A DNA stretch of 64,000 bases from Thalassotalea eurytherma. Its GTDB lineage: Bacteria > Pseudomonadota > Gammaproteobacteria > Enterobacterales > Alteromonadaceae. This document shows, in pieces, positions 37,301-45,680 of the stretch. The position numbers were made by a program, and so were the translations under genes. Numbering within the stretch: position 1 is the stretch's first letter; every line of letters begins with the position of its first letter. The stretch spans positions 1 to 64,000 of the forward strand of contig NZ_BSSU01000011.1 in NCBI RefSeq assembly GCF_030161415.1, given 5' to 3'. The notes under the pieces were generated by a model. The model did not search any database. It was given only the letters and a program-made list of their open reading frames with translations, and was not told the DNA's origin.

Positions 37301-38138
37301 CTAATGCTAATTGTTTTAGGCGAGGAATTAATTCGCTAATCACACGTTCACGATGTGAAAATTCATATTTAGGGTGAATCGCTGAAAGCTTAATTGAAAT
37401 GCCTGGACTTTTTTGCGGGCCTTTTCTATTGGCAGCTCGACCAATTGCGTCAATCGCTGTCATGTAGCTTTCAAAGTAGCGATCGGCATCTTTCATCGTG
37501 CGAGCGCCTTCACCTAACATGTCGTAAGAGTAGGTGTAACCTTTAGCTTCTGTTTCTTGAGCTCTATCTATAGCGCCATCAATTGTGTGGCCCATGACAA
37601 ATTGCGTACCCATGATTTTCATGGCATAGCGAACAGCTTGTCGAATGACCGGTTCACCTAAGCGACCAACGGTACGTTTAAGGAGGTTAAACTGTTCTTT
37701 CTTTTTATCATCAGAATAGTTTACAAGCTTACCGGTAAATAATAAGCCCCAAGAAGATGCATTGACGAATAATGAGTCACTATTACCAATGTGTGAGCTC
37801 CAGTCGCCATTGGCTAGTTTATCGCGAATTAAACTGTCAGCGGTTGATTTATCAGGTACACGTAATAAGGCTTCTGCTAAGCACATTAATACGACACCTT
37901 CTTCAGTTGATAGTGAAAACTCGTTAAGCAGTGCATCAACACCACCTTTACCCACTTGGTCAAGGCGGATGTTTTCTACTAAGATACGAGCGAAATCCCA
38001 AGCTCTTGATTTTGCATCAACTGATATTTCAGCGATGGGTAATAAATTAGCAAGTACTTTATTTTCGTCAGCGCGATAGTGATCACGAATAGTTTGACGA
38101 ATTGGGCTTGTCGCCGTTAATGAACCTTCAAATAACAT
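34335..38138 (-). CDS. putA: Bifunctional proline dehydrogenase / P5C dehydrogenase PutA
   Basis: A 1267-residue fusion enzyme oxidising proline to glutamate. Order: an N-terminal helical arm; an FAD-binding proline dehydrogenase barrel (about 150-500; MVRLVKGAYWDSE and FATHNAYTVA visible); an aldehyde dehydrogenase domain (about 590-1030) with catalytic Cys814 in GQRCSALR; and a C-terminal ALDH-like domain (about 1080-1260). The ribbon-helix-helix DNA-binding domain of E. coli PutA is absent. Regulation is therefore probably by the divergent Lrp-type gene. Confidence 0.95.
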   Translation of the reverse strand: MLFEGSLTATSPIRQTIRDHYRADENKVLANLLPIAEISVDAKSRAWDFARILVENIRLDQVGKGGVDALLNEFSLSTEEGVVLMCLAEALLRVPDKSTADSLIRDKLANGDWSSHIGNSDSLFVNASSWGLLFTGKLVNYSDDKKKEQFNLLKRTVGRLGEPVIRQAVRYAMKIMGTQFVMGHTIDGAIDRAQETEAKGYTYSYDMLGEGARTMKDADRYFESYMTAIDAIGRAANRKGPQKSPGISIKLSAIHPKYEFSHRERVISELIPRLKQLALAAKAYDIGFTVDAEEANRLDISLDIIEAVFTDTDLDGWDGFGIAVQAYQKRGLYVIEWVRELTQKAGRQMMVRLVKGAYWDSEIKDSQVEGYNDFPVFSRKPSTDVSYQACAKKLLNYRDTIYPQFATHNAYTVATIIEMAGDLSGFEFQRLHGMGESLFDQVVTGKNVPCRVYAPVGEHSDLLAYLVRRLLENGANSSFVNNIVDETIPVESLLVDPVDTVKGWQNKYNPQIPQAIELYGAERNNSKGIDLTDIDAVTKMRDNMQVTAAALIATPIVDGAEPVTNPANNGEVIGYIQHAGEVEMKAIVERAHTAFANWSQTSVEQRAELLRKTADILEEHMDELIALCTKEAGKTPVDGVAEVREAVDFCRYYAAKAQELLIEDKFTSRGVVLCISPWNFPLAIFLGQVAAAIVVGNTVVAKPAEQTSLVALRTIELMKQIGLPEGVVEPVIARGRVVGENIVPDERIQAVMFTGSTETGSWISRKLAERHGDPVPLIAETGGQNCMVVDSTALPEQVVDDVVASGFQSAGQRCSALRVLFLQDDVADKIIEMIKGAMAELTVGDPAYFSTDVGPVIDKKALGALNEHVEYLKSRGTLHYACEGPKLDDDIDHNFFVPRLYEIDNLSVLEKEVFGPCVHVIRYKANELESVIDQINGTGFGLTMGIHTRIEGKSQYLAARSRAGNVYVNRNMIGAVVGVQPFGGRGLSGTGPKAGGPMYLTRLVKDNLPSIDVNISDEDTAQLRELFHVDQTSAGKTWAMVNQAKHAELAWQFSSLNNRTSILRQLLAQLASNKVILAQEQDIEAALNACHQQLAFVEKTLAKPTQLPGPTGESNTLHLEARGTLACLRCKETPFAFWLTSLVSALATGNCVVAIVDPLFTKETQAIAKLLKQIGLIQGAFNMVELNQVANVLTAPELAGAIVDNGSQLKPFAGEAIASRSGAILPLITAYTYEGLVHRLVTEKTVTIDTTAAGGNASLMTMESNVA

Positions 38139-38182
38139 ATGCTTACCTGTAGATTAGTGCAATAAAGCGTAAAAAATAATTA

Positions 38183-38227
38183 CCGAATTTTAATCAATTA
38201 GCCTCAGAATGTGCTGGTTAAATTCGG
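38183..38227. promoter_or_regulatory. Inverted repeat in the putA/Lrp-type divergent gap
   Basis: CCGAATTT (38183-38190) and AAATTCGG (38220-38227) are perfect inverted copies 37 bp apart centre to centre, in the 151-base region between the two divergent genes. It is a candidate operator for the Lrp-type regulator. Confidence 0.45.
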
Positions 38228-38289
38228 CGTTATCCAGTATTTTATATCTTCTTTACCTATTAATTCAGCATAAAATACTGAGATGAACG

Positions 38290-38763
38290 ATGGATAAACA
38301 ACGCACCCTTGATCGTATTGATCTAACTATTTTAGACACTTTGCAAAAAGATGGCCGAATTTCTAATGTAGATTTGGCAAAAAAAGTGAATTTAAGTGCT
38401 AGCCCCTGCCTAGATAGAGTGAAGCGTTTAGAGCAAGAAGGCTATATTGAGCGCTATGGTGCTTTTTTAACGGCGGCGAAACTACACTATGGCATGTCGG
38501 CATTCATTCAAATTACGCTAGAGCGCACGACCAGTGATGTTTTTAGTACCTTTCGTGATGAACTCGTCAAAATAAAAGAAGTAGCAGAGTGTCATATGGT
38601 AGCAGGTGGCTTTGATTATTTAGTTAAATTACGCTTTAAAGATATGGCGGGATATCGAGACATTTTAGGGGGTATTGTTGACTTACCTGGTGTATCTCAA
38701 ACTCATACCTATATAGTGATGGAACAAATTAAGAAAGATCAGGGCATCCCTCTTATTGAATAA
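38290..38763 (+). CDS. Lrp/AsnC-family regulator of putA (PutR-like)
   Basis: A 157-residue Lrp/AsnC regulator: N-terminal helix-turn-helix (about 8-58; GRISNVDLAKKVNLSASPC) and C-terminal RAM ligand-binding domain (about 72-150). It is transcribed divergently from putA, the layout of proline-responsive activators such as PutR/BkdR-type proteins. It may also be the global Lrp, so I give no gene symbol. The link with putA is inferred from position. Confidence 0.88.
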   Translation: MDKQRTLDRIDLTILDTLQKDGRISNVDLAKKVNLSASPCLDRVKRLEQEGYIERYGAFLTAAKLHYGMSAFIQITLERTTSDVFSTFRDELVKIKEVAECHMVAGGFDYLVKLRFKDMAGYRDILGGIVDLPGVSQTHTYIVMEQIKKDQGIPLIE

Positions 38764-38866
38764 CGAGTAAAACTTAAGCTTATCGACGGTTCAATTGTGC
38801 ATAAAACTGGCGTTTTTAAACACACAAAGATATAGTGCTCATGATTACATAAGGATTGATTATAAG

Positions 38867-40510
38867 ATGTACAAAACAACAATGTTTGCTGTAGGCCTTA
38901 CAGCAATTTTCGCTTTAACCGCTTGCACAGAAAAATTAACTCAGACAAAGCAAGTTGAAGTTAATCAAGAAAATATCAAAGCACATATTGAATTTTTAGC
39001 TGACGATACTCTTCAAGGACGAAATACCGGAAGTGAAGGTTATCAAATTGCCGCTAATTATGTGAAATCTCACTTTAAACAAATGGGTTTAAAGCCACGC
39101 GGTGAATATGACGGGTTTGAACAACAAGTTACGTTCCGCAAAGCATTCTTAGAAGCTGATTCAGCTAAAATGATCGTTGAAAACAGTGGTCAACAAACTG
39201 AAATTACTATGCCTGAACAGTTTTTCACCTCAGGTTCTGCACTGCATAATGATTCAAGCGTAACCGCTGAAACAGTGTTTGTCGGTTATGGTGTTGTTTC
39301 TGAAGAATTTGGCTATAACGACTACGACGGTTTAGATGTTGAAGGCAAAATCGTTGTTGCATTAACAGGTCGTCCAGCTGATTTACCTTCTGAAGAAGGT
39401 GCGCATATCGGCTCTGGAGGCGAAAAAGTCCGTCATGCAGCAAGTCGTGGTGCTGTTGGTTATATTACATTGCATACGCCTAAACGTGACAAGGTTCGTC
39501 CTTTCTCGGTATCAGCAAAATATGCAAATGGTCCACGTTATAGCTGGTTAGATAATAACGGTAAACCATATGGTAAATATGAAAAAATCAAAGGTGGTGG
39601 ATATTTACACTTTGATCATGCCAGTGCGTTATTTGAAGGTGCTCCATTAACAGCTGAGCAAGTATTTGATGCTGATTCAAATGATGAAAAAATTGCGGGC
39701 TTCCCATTAAATGGCACTGTCACCTTGGCAGCGAAAAGTCGCCACGAAGAAATTACCAGCCCTAACATTATTGCGGTATTAGAAGGCAGTGACCCAGTTT
39801 TAAAAGATGAATTTGTTGTTTTTAGTGCCCATTTAGATCATATCGGTGTGTCGACCCATGGTGACCATGAAGACAAAATTAACAATGGTGCATTAGATAA
39901 TGCTTCTGGAGTAAGTATCTTATTAGAAACTGCACGTATGTTGTCTTTACAAGAAGAGCAACCTAAGCGTTCTGTACTTTTTGTTGTGGTTACGGGTGAA
40001 GAAAAAGGTCTATTAGGCTCAAGCTATTTTGCACAAAACCCTACGGTTCCAGTCATGAAAATGGTGGCGAACGTGAATTTAGATATGCCACTTATTTTAT
40101 ATCCGTTTGCCGACGTGATTGCTTTTGGTTCAACGCATTCTACGTTGGGCCCAATCGTTGAGCGTGCAGCAGCAAAAATTGATATTAGTTTGAGTGAAGA
40201 CCCGATGCCAGAGCAGGCGTTATTCACACGCAGTGATCATTATAGCTTTGTAAAAGCGGGCATTCCGTCAGTATTTTTAATGACAGGTTTCAAGTCTAAA
40301 GATGAAAATGTTGATGGTGGCGCGGTATTTAAAGACTTCTTGAAGAATCACTACCACCAGCATAGCGACCAAACAGATTTACCCATTCGTTATGACGTAG
40401 CGGCAGAGTTTGCAAAGGTAAACATGATGATTGGTTTAGAAATAGCTAACCAAGCAGAAAAACCAAAATGGAACGATGGTGACTTTTTTGGTAAAACTTT
40501 CGCACAGTAG
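38867..40510 (+). CDS. M28-family metallopeptidase lipoprotein
   Basis: About 547 residues from ATG 38867, where a lipoprotein signal peptide begins (lipobox LTAC, Cys20); the longer frame adds 24 residues lacking signal character. A PA-type insert (about 130-250) precedes the M28 zinc peptidase domain, with metal and catalytic motifs FSAHLDHIG, NGALDNASG, VTGEEKGLLGS and FTRSDHYSF. It probably acts as a periplasmic or outer-membrane aminopeptidase feeding amino acids to catabolism. No terminator separates it clearly from the preceding regulator gene. Confidence 0.9.
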   Translation: MYKTTMFAVGLTAIFALTACTEKLTQTKQVEVNQENIKAHIEFLADDTLQGRNTGSEGYQIAANYVKSHFKQMGLKPRGEYDGFEQQVTFRKAFLEADSAKMIVENSGQQTEITMPEQFFTSGSALHNDSSVTAETVFVGYGVVSEEFGYNDYDGLDVEGKIVVALTGRPADLPSEEGAHIGSGGEKVRHAASRGAVGYITLHTPKRDKVRPFSVSAKYANGPRYSWLDNNGKPYGKYEKIKGGGYLHFDHASALFEGAPLTAEQVFDADSNDEKIAGFPLNGTVTLAAKSRHEEITSPNIIAVLEGSDPVLKDEFVVFSAHLDHIGVSTHGDHEDKINNGALDNASGVSILLETARMLSLQEEQPKRSVLFVVVTGEEKGLLGSSYFAQNPTVPVMKMVANVNLDMPLILYPFADVIAFGSTHSTLGPIVERAAAKIDISLSEDPMPEQALFTRSDHYSFVKAGIPSVFLMTGFKSKDENVDGGAVFKDFLKNHYHQHSDQTDLPIRYDVAAEFAKVNMMIGLEIANQAEKPKWNDGDFFGKTFAQ

Positions 40511-40642
40511 TTTTATCTATTGTGAGTAACAAGCGTTTAGTGAAAGCTAAGCGCTTTTTTATCACTAAATTATCATTAAATGACCTTTGAATCATAAAGT
40601 TATCAAGATACACTGAAACAAAGTATGCCAGAGAATATAATA

Positions 40643-41479
40643 ATGAATGCGCAACAGTATGCCGAACAAGCTAATGGATCATTTGCCTTACCAGATGCTT
40701 GTTTTAAAGTGAAAGCCCTTATGGAAGATGAAACGTCGGTGATAGAAGATTTCGCTAATGTGATTAGTGTTGATCCGTCAATGACATCACGTCTATTAAA
40801 AATAGCCAACAGCGCTATTTATAGCTTTAGCGGTGAAATCAGTACCATATCAAGAGCTATCACGATTATTGGTACACAGGCGATCTATAACATGATGTTA
40901 GTTGATGTCGCTGCAAGTGCATTTAAACATTTTGAAAATCAGGTCATCGATTTAAAACGATTTTGGCGAAGCTCTGTTTATTGTGCCTTGGTATCCAAAA
41001 ATCTTGCTGTGAAAGCAGGCATTAGAGATATAGAGCGTTTGTTCGTTGCCGGTTTGTTGCAAAACTTTGGTGAGTTAATTGTTGCTAAAGAAACGCCTGA
41101 CATCGCTAAACAATGTGAACAGTATACGGCTGAACAATTACCGTGGTCGATTCAACAACAAGCCTTGGGGTTTACTTATACAGATATCACGGCTGAGTTG
41201 TTGTCTATGTGGCAAATTCCAGAGAAAATTATCTTACCGGTTAGGCATTTTAACCAAGCTCAAGACATTCAAATTAATAAAGACGTAAAGGTGCTTTATT
41301 TAGCGTCGAGACTTGCCTTAGTTGATAGCCATCCAGAGTTGTACCCATATGACGATACGGTTGATGAAAAAATGTGTCAGGCATTAGGTGTTACTAACGA
41401 CGATCTTAACCAAGCTGCAGAGTATGCCGCGAATGAAGCGCAAGAAATTTTGAACATAATGAATGCTAAGTTCTTCTAA
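40643..41479 (+). CDS. HDOD-domain signalling protein (paralogue 1)
   Basis: About 278 residues, almost all HDOD domain (about 15-215), including SRLLKIANSAIYSF, ISRAITIIG and LFVAGLLQNFGEL. HDOD is a catalytically inactive relative of HD phosphodiesterases used in signal transduction. ATG at 40643 is chosen by alignment to its paralogue at 48709 (MNAQQYAEQA versus MDAKAYAEQA); another ATG six codons earlier is possible. The partner is unknown. Confidence 0.85.
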   Translation: MNAQQYAEQANGSFALPDACFKVKALMEDETSVIEDFANVISVDPSMTSRLLKIANSAIYSFSGEISTISRAITIIGTQAIYNMMLVDVAASAFKHFENQVIDLKRFWRSSVYCALVSKNLAVKAGIRDIERLFVAGLLQNFGELIVAKETPDIAKQCEQYTAEQLPWSIQQQALGFTYTDITAELLSMWQIPEKIILPVRHFNQAQDIQINKDVKVLYLASRLALVDSHPELYPYDDTVDEKMCQALGVTNDDLNQAAEYAANEAQEILNIMNAKFF

Positions 41480-41502
41480 TTGATGGCTTTTTAGCCAGTT
41501 GA

Positions 41503-41537
41503 AGTGGTAGCAAGTAAAATTGTTACCACTTTTTTAT
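41503..41537 (+). terminator. Terminator of HDOD paralogue 1
   Basis: GTGGTAGCAA-GTAAAA-TTGTTACCAC with one G-T pair, followed by six T residues. Confidence 0.85.
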
Positions 41538-41619
41538 GACAATAATATTTCCTTAAGAAATAAAAAACGCTTTAATTTCAATAAGCTTCGTAAGCGTATT
41601 GTTTCAATTGCACCGAATT

Positions 41620-41647
41620 CTATACAGTTTGCCTACAAACTATACAG
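41620..41647 (+). promoter_or_regulatory. CTATACAG direct repeats upstream of the NSS transporter
   Basis: CTATACAG occurs at 41620-41627 and 41640-41647, exactly 20 bp (about two helical turns) apart. An inverted AGTTTG/CAAACT lies between them. They sit about 100-125 bases before the start codon and could be a tandem operator. Confidence 0.35.
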
Positions 41648-41744
41648 CTCGGGGGCAGACACAACATTAAATCCTTGCTAGCATCATTGACCACAAAAAA
41701 TAATAATCAAAATATTCTAATAATTCTTACAACGAAGGAAATCT

Positions 41745-43169
41745 ATGAGCGCAAACAGAGAACATTTTAGCTCGCGCATTGGCTTTATTTTAGCTGCCGC
41801 GGGTTCTGCTGTAGGTATTGGTAATCTGGTTGGCTTTCCCGTCAATGCAGCCAAAAATGGTGGTGGTGCATTTCTACTTATCTATGCAATTTTCGTCTTT
41901 TTAATTTGTTTACCTGTCATGATGGCCGAAATGGCTATGGGGCGTAAGTCACAAAAAGAACCTGTTGGCGCATTTAAATCATTAGGTGGTGAAGGTGGCT
42001 TATGGACCTTTGCTGGCCTATTAGGCGTTATTACACCGTTTATGATTGGTGTGTTCTATATGGTAATCACCGTTTGGCTATTTGGTTACTTGGTGATGCT
42101 CATTGGCGGCAACCTTGATTACTTAGCTGACCCAGCTTCATTTGGTGCCTTTATTAATAGTGGTTGGGTTTTTGGCGCATTAGCGGTTGTTGCAACTATT
42201 GTTAATTTTATCCTATTAGCGGGCGTAAAAGACGGTATTGAAAAGGCAGCGAAAGTCTTAATGCCATCGTTATTCATTATGCTTGTTGCCTTAGTGGTTT
42301 TTGTTTTATTCCAAGATAATGCAATGGCAGGCGTTGAGTTCTTTATTATTCCTGAGTTCGACAAGATTACCCCTACTGTTGTCAACGGGGCATTGTCTCA
42401 GGCATTCTTCTCACTATCGTTAGGTATGGGTATTTTAATTACCTATGGCTCGTATATTGATAAGCGCACAGATATTGTTGGTTCAGCAAAGTTAGTTGCA
42501 ATCACTGATACCGCCGTTGCATTTACGGCAGGTTTGATGATTTTACCGGCTGTTTTCTCATTTAACCCAGAGGTAAACCCTGCCGAGTTAAGTGACAGTT
42601 CTGTCTCTTTAATTTTTACTTTTTTACCTAAAATATTCTTAGCATTACAGGTGTCAATTGGTTATGCGGGCGCAAGTATTGTTGCTGGGATCTTCTTCTT
42701 GTTGGTATTTTTCGCGGCGATCACCTCATTGGTATCGATTATCGAAGTGCCGGTATCCTATTTAGTAACAGAGAAGCGCTATTCACGTAAGAAGTCGTTA
42801 AAAGTATTGCTTGCGACTGCTGGTGTATTAACGTTATTTGCAACCGTATCTTTTGGTATGGTGGCTTTCTTCACTGAGTTTACCAATTATGCGAATGGTC
42901 CTAAGTCATTCTTTGACGTGATTTATGATATTTTCTACGACACAATTTTACCGCTAAACGGTTTGTTGGTGTGTTTATTCGTAAGCTACCGTTGGAAGAA
43001 AAATAAGTTGAGTGAAGAGCTTGCCCAAGGCAGTGAAAACTACATTGGCTCATTAAGTGAAAAGTATATAAACTTCGCACTAAGTACGTTTATTCCCGTT
43101 ATTTTATTGGGTATTTTCCTAAATACCGTAGCGACAAAATTTTTCGGCACAAGCTTATTTGGCTTCTAA
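41745..43169 (+). CDS. Neurotransmitter:sodium symporter family transporter
   Basis: A 474-residue sodium-dependent amino-acid transporter of the NSS (SNF/LeuT) family, with about 11 membrane segments. The unwound first helix carries the sodium-site signature GSAVGIGNLVGFP (about 20-32), followed by NGGGAFLLIY. Prokaryotic members transport Trp, Tyr, Leu or similar amino acids. The substrate cannot be read from the sequence. It is monocistronic, with its own terminator. Confidence 0.92.
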   Translation: MSANREHFSSRIGFILAAAGSAVGIGNLVGFPVNAAKNGGGAFLLIYAIFVFLICLPVMMAEMAMGRKSQKEPVGAFKSLGGEGGLWTFAGLLGVITPFMIGVFYMVITVWLFGYLVMLIGGNLDYLADPASFGAFINSGWVFGALAVVATIVNFILLAGVKDGIEKAAKVLMPSLFIMLVALVVFVLFQDNAMAGVEFFIIPEFDKITPTVVNGALSQAFFSLSLGMGILITYGSYIDKRTDIVGSAKLVAITDTAVAFTAGLMILPAVFSFNPEVNPAELSDSSVSLIFTFLPKIFLALQVSIGYAGASIVAGIFFLLVFFAAITSLVSIIEVPVSYLVTEKRYSRKKSLKVLLATAGVLTLFATVSFGMVAFFTEFTNYANGPKSFFDVIYDIFYDTILPLNGLLVCLFVSYRWKKNKLSEELAQGSENYIGSLSEKYINFALSTFIPVILLGIFLNTVATKFFGTSLFGF

Positions 43170-43190
43170 ACCCGGATAAAACTGTTTTCA

Positions 43191-43226
43191 AAGCCGTGCA
43201 ATTGATATGATTGCGCGGCTTTTTTA
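43191..43226 (+). terminator. Terminator of the NSS transporter gene
   Basis: AAGCCGTGCAAT-TGATATG-ATTGCGCGGCTT with one G-T pair, followed by a T-run. Confidence 0.88.
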
Positions 43227-43240
43227 TTGGGGTAATTTTA

Positions 43241-44125
43241 ATGATTGAATTTATTCAATGGCATGATTTAAGCCAAACACAGCGTCTTTTTCATGGCCGA
43301 GGGCATGCCTACACAGGTTTTGAACATATAAGTGTTGATTGGTTTTCTCCTGTCGTACTCATTACCTTATATAAAGAAGTTGATAACCAATGGCTTGCTG
43401 AATTAGCTCAGTGGTTGAATGAAAATATTGATGGTTGTCAGTCGGTTCAAGTGCAATATCGATGTCGTTCAATGGCACCCCAAGAAATACTGATTGGTGA
43501 AGATATACAGCAAACGGTGGTAGAGGAGCAGGGCAGAAAGTATCACATTCGTTTTGGTCGCTCGCAAAACCATGGTCTTTTTCTTGATATGTTAAATGGT
43601 CGTAATTGGCTGCAAGCAAATGCTGAAAATAAAAAAGTCCTTAATTTATTTTCCTATACCTGTGCGTTTTCTGTTGCCGCACTCGCTGGTGGCGCTAGTG
43701 AAGTAGTCAATGTTGATTTAAGTAAAGCGTCGCTATCGGTGGGCAGAGAGAACCATAAATTAAATCAACAAGACCTTTCTAAAGTAAAGTTTCAAGGCAT
43801 TGATATATTTAAATCATTTGGTCGATTGAAGAAGCTAGGGCCTTTTGATGTGCTAGTTTGCGATCCGCCTTCCTTCCAAAAAGGTAGCGTTAATATTCAG
43901 CGAGACTATGGCAAAATTTTACGCCGTTTACCTGATTTTATGGCAAGTGGTTCAGAATTATTACTGTGTTTAAACTCACCAGATCTCGATGAAAATTTCT
44001 TGAAGCAACAAGTAGAAGAATATTGTCCTCGTTGCCAGTTTAAAGAACAACTCTCAAACCCTGAAGTTTTTAAAGAAGTACATCAGGGTAAAGGTTTGAA
44101 GGTGCTTCGCTACCAGTTTATTTAG
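43241..44125 (+). CDS. Class I SAM-dependent methyltransferase (RlmI/RlmK-like)
   Basis: A 294-residue methyltransferase. The Rossmann core (about 120-270) shows SAM-binding motif I (KKVLNLFSYTCAFSVAALAGGA) and the catalytic CDPPSFQKGS, matching the rRNA cytosine methyltransferase group related to RlmI and RlmKL. The start at 43241 lies after the upstream terminator; the open frame extends back into that hairpin. The rRNA target is inferred from family and not certain. Confidence 0.85.
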   Translation: MIEFIQWHDLSQTQRLFHGRGHAYTGFEHISVDWFSPVVLITLYKEVDNQWLAELAQWLNENIDGCQSVQVQYRCRSMAPQEILIGEDIQQTVVEEQGRKYHIRFGRSQNHGLFLDMLNGRNWLQANAENKKVLNLFSYTCAFSVAALAGGASEVVNVDLSKASLSVGRENHKLNQQDLSKVKFQGIDIFKSFGRLKKLGPFDVLVCDPPSFQKGSVNIQRDYGKILRRLPDFMASGSELLLCLNSPDLDENFLKQQVEEYCPRCQFKEQLSNPEVFKEVHQGKGLKVLRYQFI

Positions 44126-44139
44126 TGCCAAAACAGCTG

Positions 44140-44748
44140 TTATTGCAAAACAACGCGCGTTGCTAAGCTTATCAGGACAACCCCCGTCACCTTATCGACA
44201 ATATGGCTATTGTTTCTTAGTTTTTCGATAATGTTGCCGCGAGTTAATGCAAAGGTCACTAAGCAGTACCATATGCCATCGATCAGGCCTACGGTCGACA
44301 CCATAATCATTTTCTGTTCTATGCTCGCGCTTGCATCAATGAACTGACTAAATAATGCAATGAAGAAGATGGCCAGTTTCGGGTTTAAAAAAGCGATTAG
44401 GAAACCATCGCGCCAACCATTAACGTTAATCTCGACAGCTTGGTTATCATCATTAGTTGAAGGCTTTTTAGCTAACAGTGCTTTAACACCTAAATAGACT
44501 AAAAACGCCGCACCACCATATTGTAAAAATTGAAATAACACAGGTGAGTTAACAATCAAAACCCCTAAACCAGCAATACAGGCACCTGCATAGATCGCTA
44601 CGCCTAGTCCGTGACTGATCGCGGTAGCGTAACCTTGTTTAGCACCACCATGAATGGTGTTTTTTATTACCAAGGCGAGGCTAGGTCCTGGTGACAACGC
44701 ACCCAAAACACAGATCAGTACGAGGGATAACCACAAATGAAATTCCAT
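44140..44748 (-). CDS. LysE/RhtB-family amino-acid exporter
   Basis: A 202-residue inner-membrane exporter with about six hydrophobic segments and the family N-terminal signature GALSPGPSLALVIKNTIHGG (near 16-35). LysE/RhtB proteins export amino acids or related compounds. The substrate is unknown. Its start codon overlaps the stop of the DNA ligase gene (TAATG), so translation of the two is coupled. Confidence 0.9.
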   Translation of the reverse strand: MEFHLWLSLVLICVLGALSPGPSLALVIKNTIHGGAKQGYATAISHGLGVAIYAGACIAGLGVLIVNSPVLFQFLQYGGAAFLVYLGVKALLAKKPSTNDDNQAVEINVNGWRDGFLIAFLNPKLAIFFIALFSQFIDASASIEQKMIMVSTVGLIDGIWYCLVTFALTRGNIIEKLRNNSHIVDKVTGVVLISLATRVVLQ

Positions 44749-45596
44749 TAGTTTCCTTGATTGATTTCTTTAATAAAGCTGGCAAATCTTGGCACACCTT
44801 TAGCCGTTTTGCCAAGGTATTTATATTCAATTTTGCTGCCGACAACAGGTGGATTTCGACGTTGCTCGTCTGTAAAGCCAGTACCTATTTTAAAGCGAAT
44901 ACCAGTCTTTGTTTCAACGGTAAGTGATCCTAGCATGCCTGTATACTTTCCTTTGCCTTCAACATGATCTACAACAGTTGCGGTATCGAAATAGCTTGGT
45001 TTTAATTTGAGTAAATGATTGACCCGTTTAGCTTGATAAAGCGCGTCTTGGTGATGAAGCATTAAGCCTTCACCTTGTTGAGCGATAACTTGGTCAAGAA
45101 GATGATTTAATTGGGTAATATTGAGAAGTTTTAGTTGCTGTACACATTGTATTGTTGTTTGACGAAGCGTTTGGCAAAGGGAGTTCATGACGACAACGCG
45201 CTCGTGAAAAGGGCCTTGGTGTTTGGGTAAATCAAAAATATGGAAGTTAATAGATTGCCAACATGCTTGGGCTTTATTACGACGAACACAGCCACTAATG
45301 TGATCGAAGTGGTTTCGCTTACTCCATAACTCACCATCGAGGGCCGTGTTTGGCCAATTTTTCGTAAAGCTTTCAGGCACGTTGATGATGTTACCTTGCC
45401 GAGTGTATAGGTGCAGACCATCCCAATACCCTCGAACGCCATCGAGTTTTTCACTGATGTAGTATTGATTGATGTCGATGTGTTGATCGGTTAATGCTTT
45501 ACCGTGTTGCAGTGGCATCGTGTTTGACTGAGCCCTACTAGCAGCAAAAATGACAAACGCAAATAGTAGCCAATAAGAAATACTTTTCGTCTTCAT
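44748..45596 (-). CDS. Exported ATP-dependent DNA ligase (LigE-type)
   Basis: A 282-residue minimal DNA ligase. A signal peptide (about 1-23) targets it to the periplasm. The nucleotidyltransferase motif I is EKLDGVRGYWDG with adenylated Lys50. Later motifs LDGELWS (III), EGLMLHH (IV) and LLKLKPS (V) are present, followed by an OB-fold domain (about 195-280). Such exported ligases are thought to seal nicks in DNA taken up from outside. It is coupled to the LysE-type gene. Completeness of all core motifs argues for activity. Confidence 0.88.
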   Translation of the reverse strand: MKTKSISYWLLFAFVIFAASRAQSNTMPLQHGKALTDQHIDINQYYISEKLDGVRGYWDGLHLYTRQGNIINVPESFTKNWPNTALDGELWSKRNHFDHISGCVRRNKAQACWQSINFHIFDLPKHQGPFHERVVVMNSLCQTLRQTTIQCVQQLKLLNITQLNHLLDQVIAQQGEGLMLHHQDALYQAKRVNHLLKLKPSYFDTATVVDHVEGKGKYTGMLGSLTVETKTGIRFKIGTGFTDEQRRNPPVVGSKIEYKYLGKTAKGVPRFASFIKEINQGN

Positions 45597-45680
45597 TTGA
45601 ACAATCCCTGTTCTTAAACTAAAAACTAAGTATAGACATAAACATCATAAATGATTGATTGTAATTTCAAGGATGAAATC

